A stretch of DNA of 19,097 nucleotides, taken from assembly GCA_002118135.1 (NCBI GenBank), contig BDIU01000405.1, forward strand, positions 4,361 to 23,457. Direction: 5' to 3'. Positions 18,647 through 19,097 of this stretch are shown here, one piece after another (within the stretch, counting starts at the first letter, position 1; every line of letters starts with the position of its first letter). This DNA is from Trebouxia sp. TZW2008 (lineage: Eukaryota > Chlorophyta > Trebouxiophyceae > Trebouxiales > Trebouxiaceae). Under the pieces are notes generated by a model, which saw only the letters and a list, made by a program, of their open reading frames with translations, was not told the DNA's origin and made no database searches. The position numbers were made by a program, and so were the translations under genes.

Positions 18647-19097
18647 CGCGGATCAAGCCTTGTGTTTGATTTTGTATGTAAGCTTGTAGGTGACCGACAC
18701 ACGGTCCGACAGCTGACAAGGTGGCCTTCACTAACAAGTCACCCGCTGCCGTCCAAGTGCGAGTTGCGCAAAAGACAGCAAACAAGAGCGAGCAAGATAT
18801 ATCGATTGCACGAGCACAAGCACAAGCACAAGCGTCAGCTTTGTGCAGGCCAAGCAGTGAGCGGGCAGATAGCCGAAAGCTTTCGGCAGCGAAAGGGGCC
18901 GAAACCTTTCGCCCTGCCGATTACAAGAAGCCCCATTCTGCCGATTGGCGAAAGCCCTTAACCCTACTAAAGCCCTAGGGCTTCAATCAGCAAATCGGTT
19001 GGGTTTTGGACAAAATGACGTGAAACGAAAAGGGTTTGTACCCAAAATACCCTAGTATGTCAGCATTTTTTCCAAAATGCCAGAAAAAATCGTCCTG
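18647..19097. promoter_or_regulatory. Upstream region of the CHY-RING gene with palindromes
   Basis: No gene was recognised. The region contains a CACAAG-type hexamer repeat (about 18811-18836), the perfect palindrome GCCGAAAGCTTTCGGC (18872-18887), a second perfect palindrome AAGCCCTAGGGCTT (18970-18983), repeated CTGCCGATT and GCGAAAG words between them, and a hairpin GCATTTT/AAAATGC with a TTCC loop (19063-19080). It may include the promoter of the minus-strand gene and/or the edge of another repeat element that continues beyond the window. Confidence 0.45.

Overview
The window is nuclear DNA of a eukaryote from the green lineage, most likely a green (chlorophyte-type) alga. Genes are broken into many short exons with GT-AG introns and a few GC-AG introns. 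The encoded proteins look plant-like: an ALDH22-type membrane aldehyde dehydrogenase, a plant/animal CHY-RING E3 ligase, Tim14/Pam18 and Cmc1. A TGTAA poly(A)-type signal follows the one well-defined plus-strand 3' end. Stops are TGA, TAG and TAA, and no stop codon has to be read as sense in the conserved exons, so the standard code fits. The species was not identified. All exon models were built by eye from splice sites plus remembered family conservation.

Layout. 1-985: mostly non-coding, with a CCTG-type simple repeat at the left edge and a small telomere-like inverted motif near 550-594. 985-2243: fragments of a plus-strand gene of unknown function, with a duplicated 21-nt microexon (1390-1410 and 1510-1530) and a polar, Gln-rich last exon (1892-2243). 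2244-3499: no recognisable gene. 3500-4302 (minus): complete TIM14/PAM18. 4815-5312 (plus): complete CMC1-like twin-CX9C protein. These two mitochondrial-biogenesis genes are divergent across about 0.5 kb. 6314-14223 (plus): complete 14-exon ALDH22-type aldehyde dehydrogenase (599 aa) whose introns hold most of the window's repeats. 14392-15668 (minus): exons that resemble the BAR half of a plant SNX2/Vps5-type sorting nexin, tail-to-tail with ALDH; the PX half was not recognised. 16749-18646 (minus): complete 5-exon RCHY1/CHYR-type RING E3 ligase (371 aa) with an unusual C-terminal tail carrying three TQT motifs 10 residues apart. 18647-19097: upstream region of that gene, with palindromes and short repeats.

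The most notable observations are: (1) two extra, truncated tandem copies of the 5' half of ALDH exon 9; (2) the evenly spaced TQT (LC8/dynein-light-chain-type) array on the E3 ligase; (3) an about 100-bp dispersed repeat present in sense orientation in introns of two unrelated genes; (4) two different tandem repeat families filling the 2.9-kb intron 11 of ALDH; (5) the duplicated 21-nt microexon near the left end. There is no operon, phage, CRISPR or rRNA/tRNA signal.
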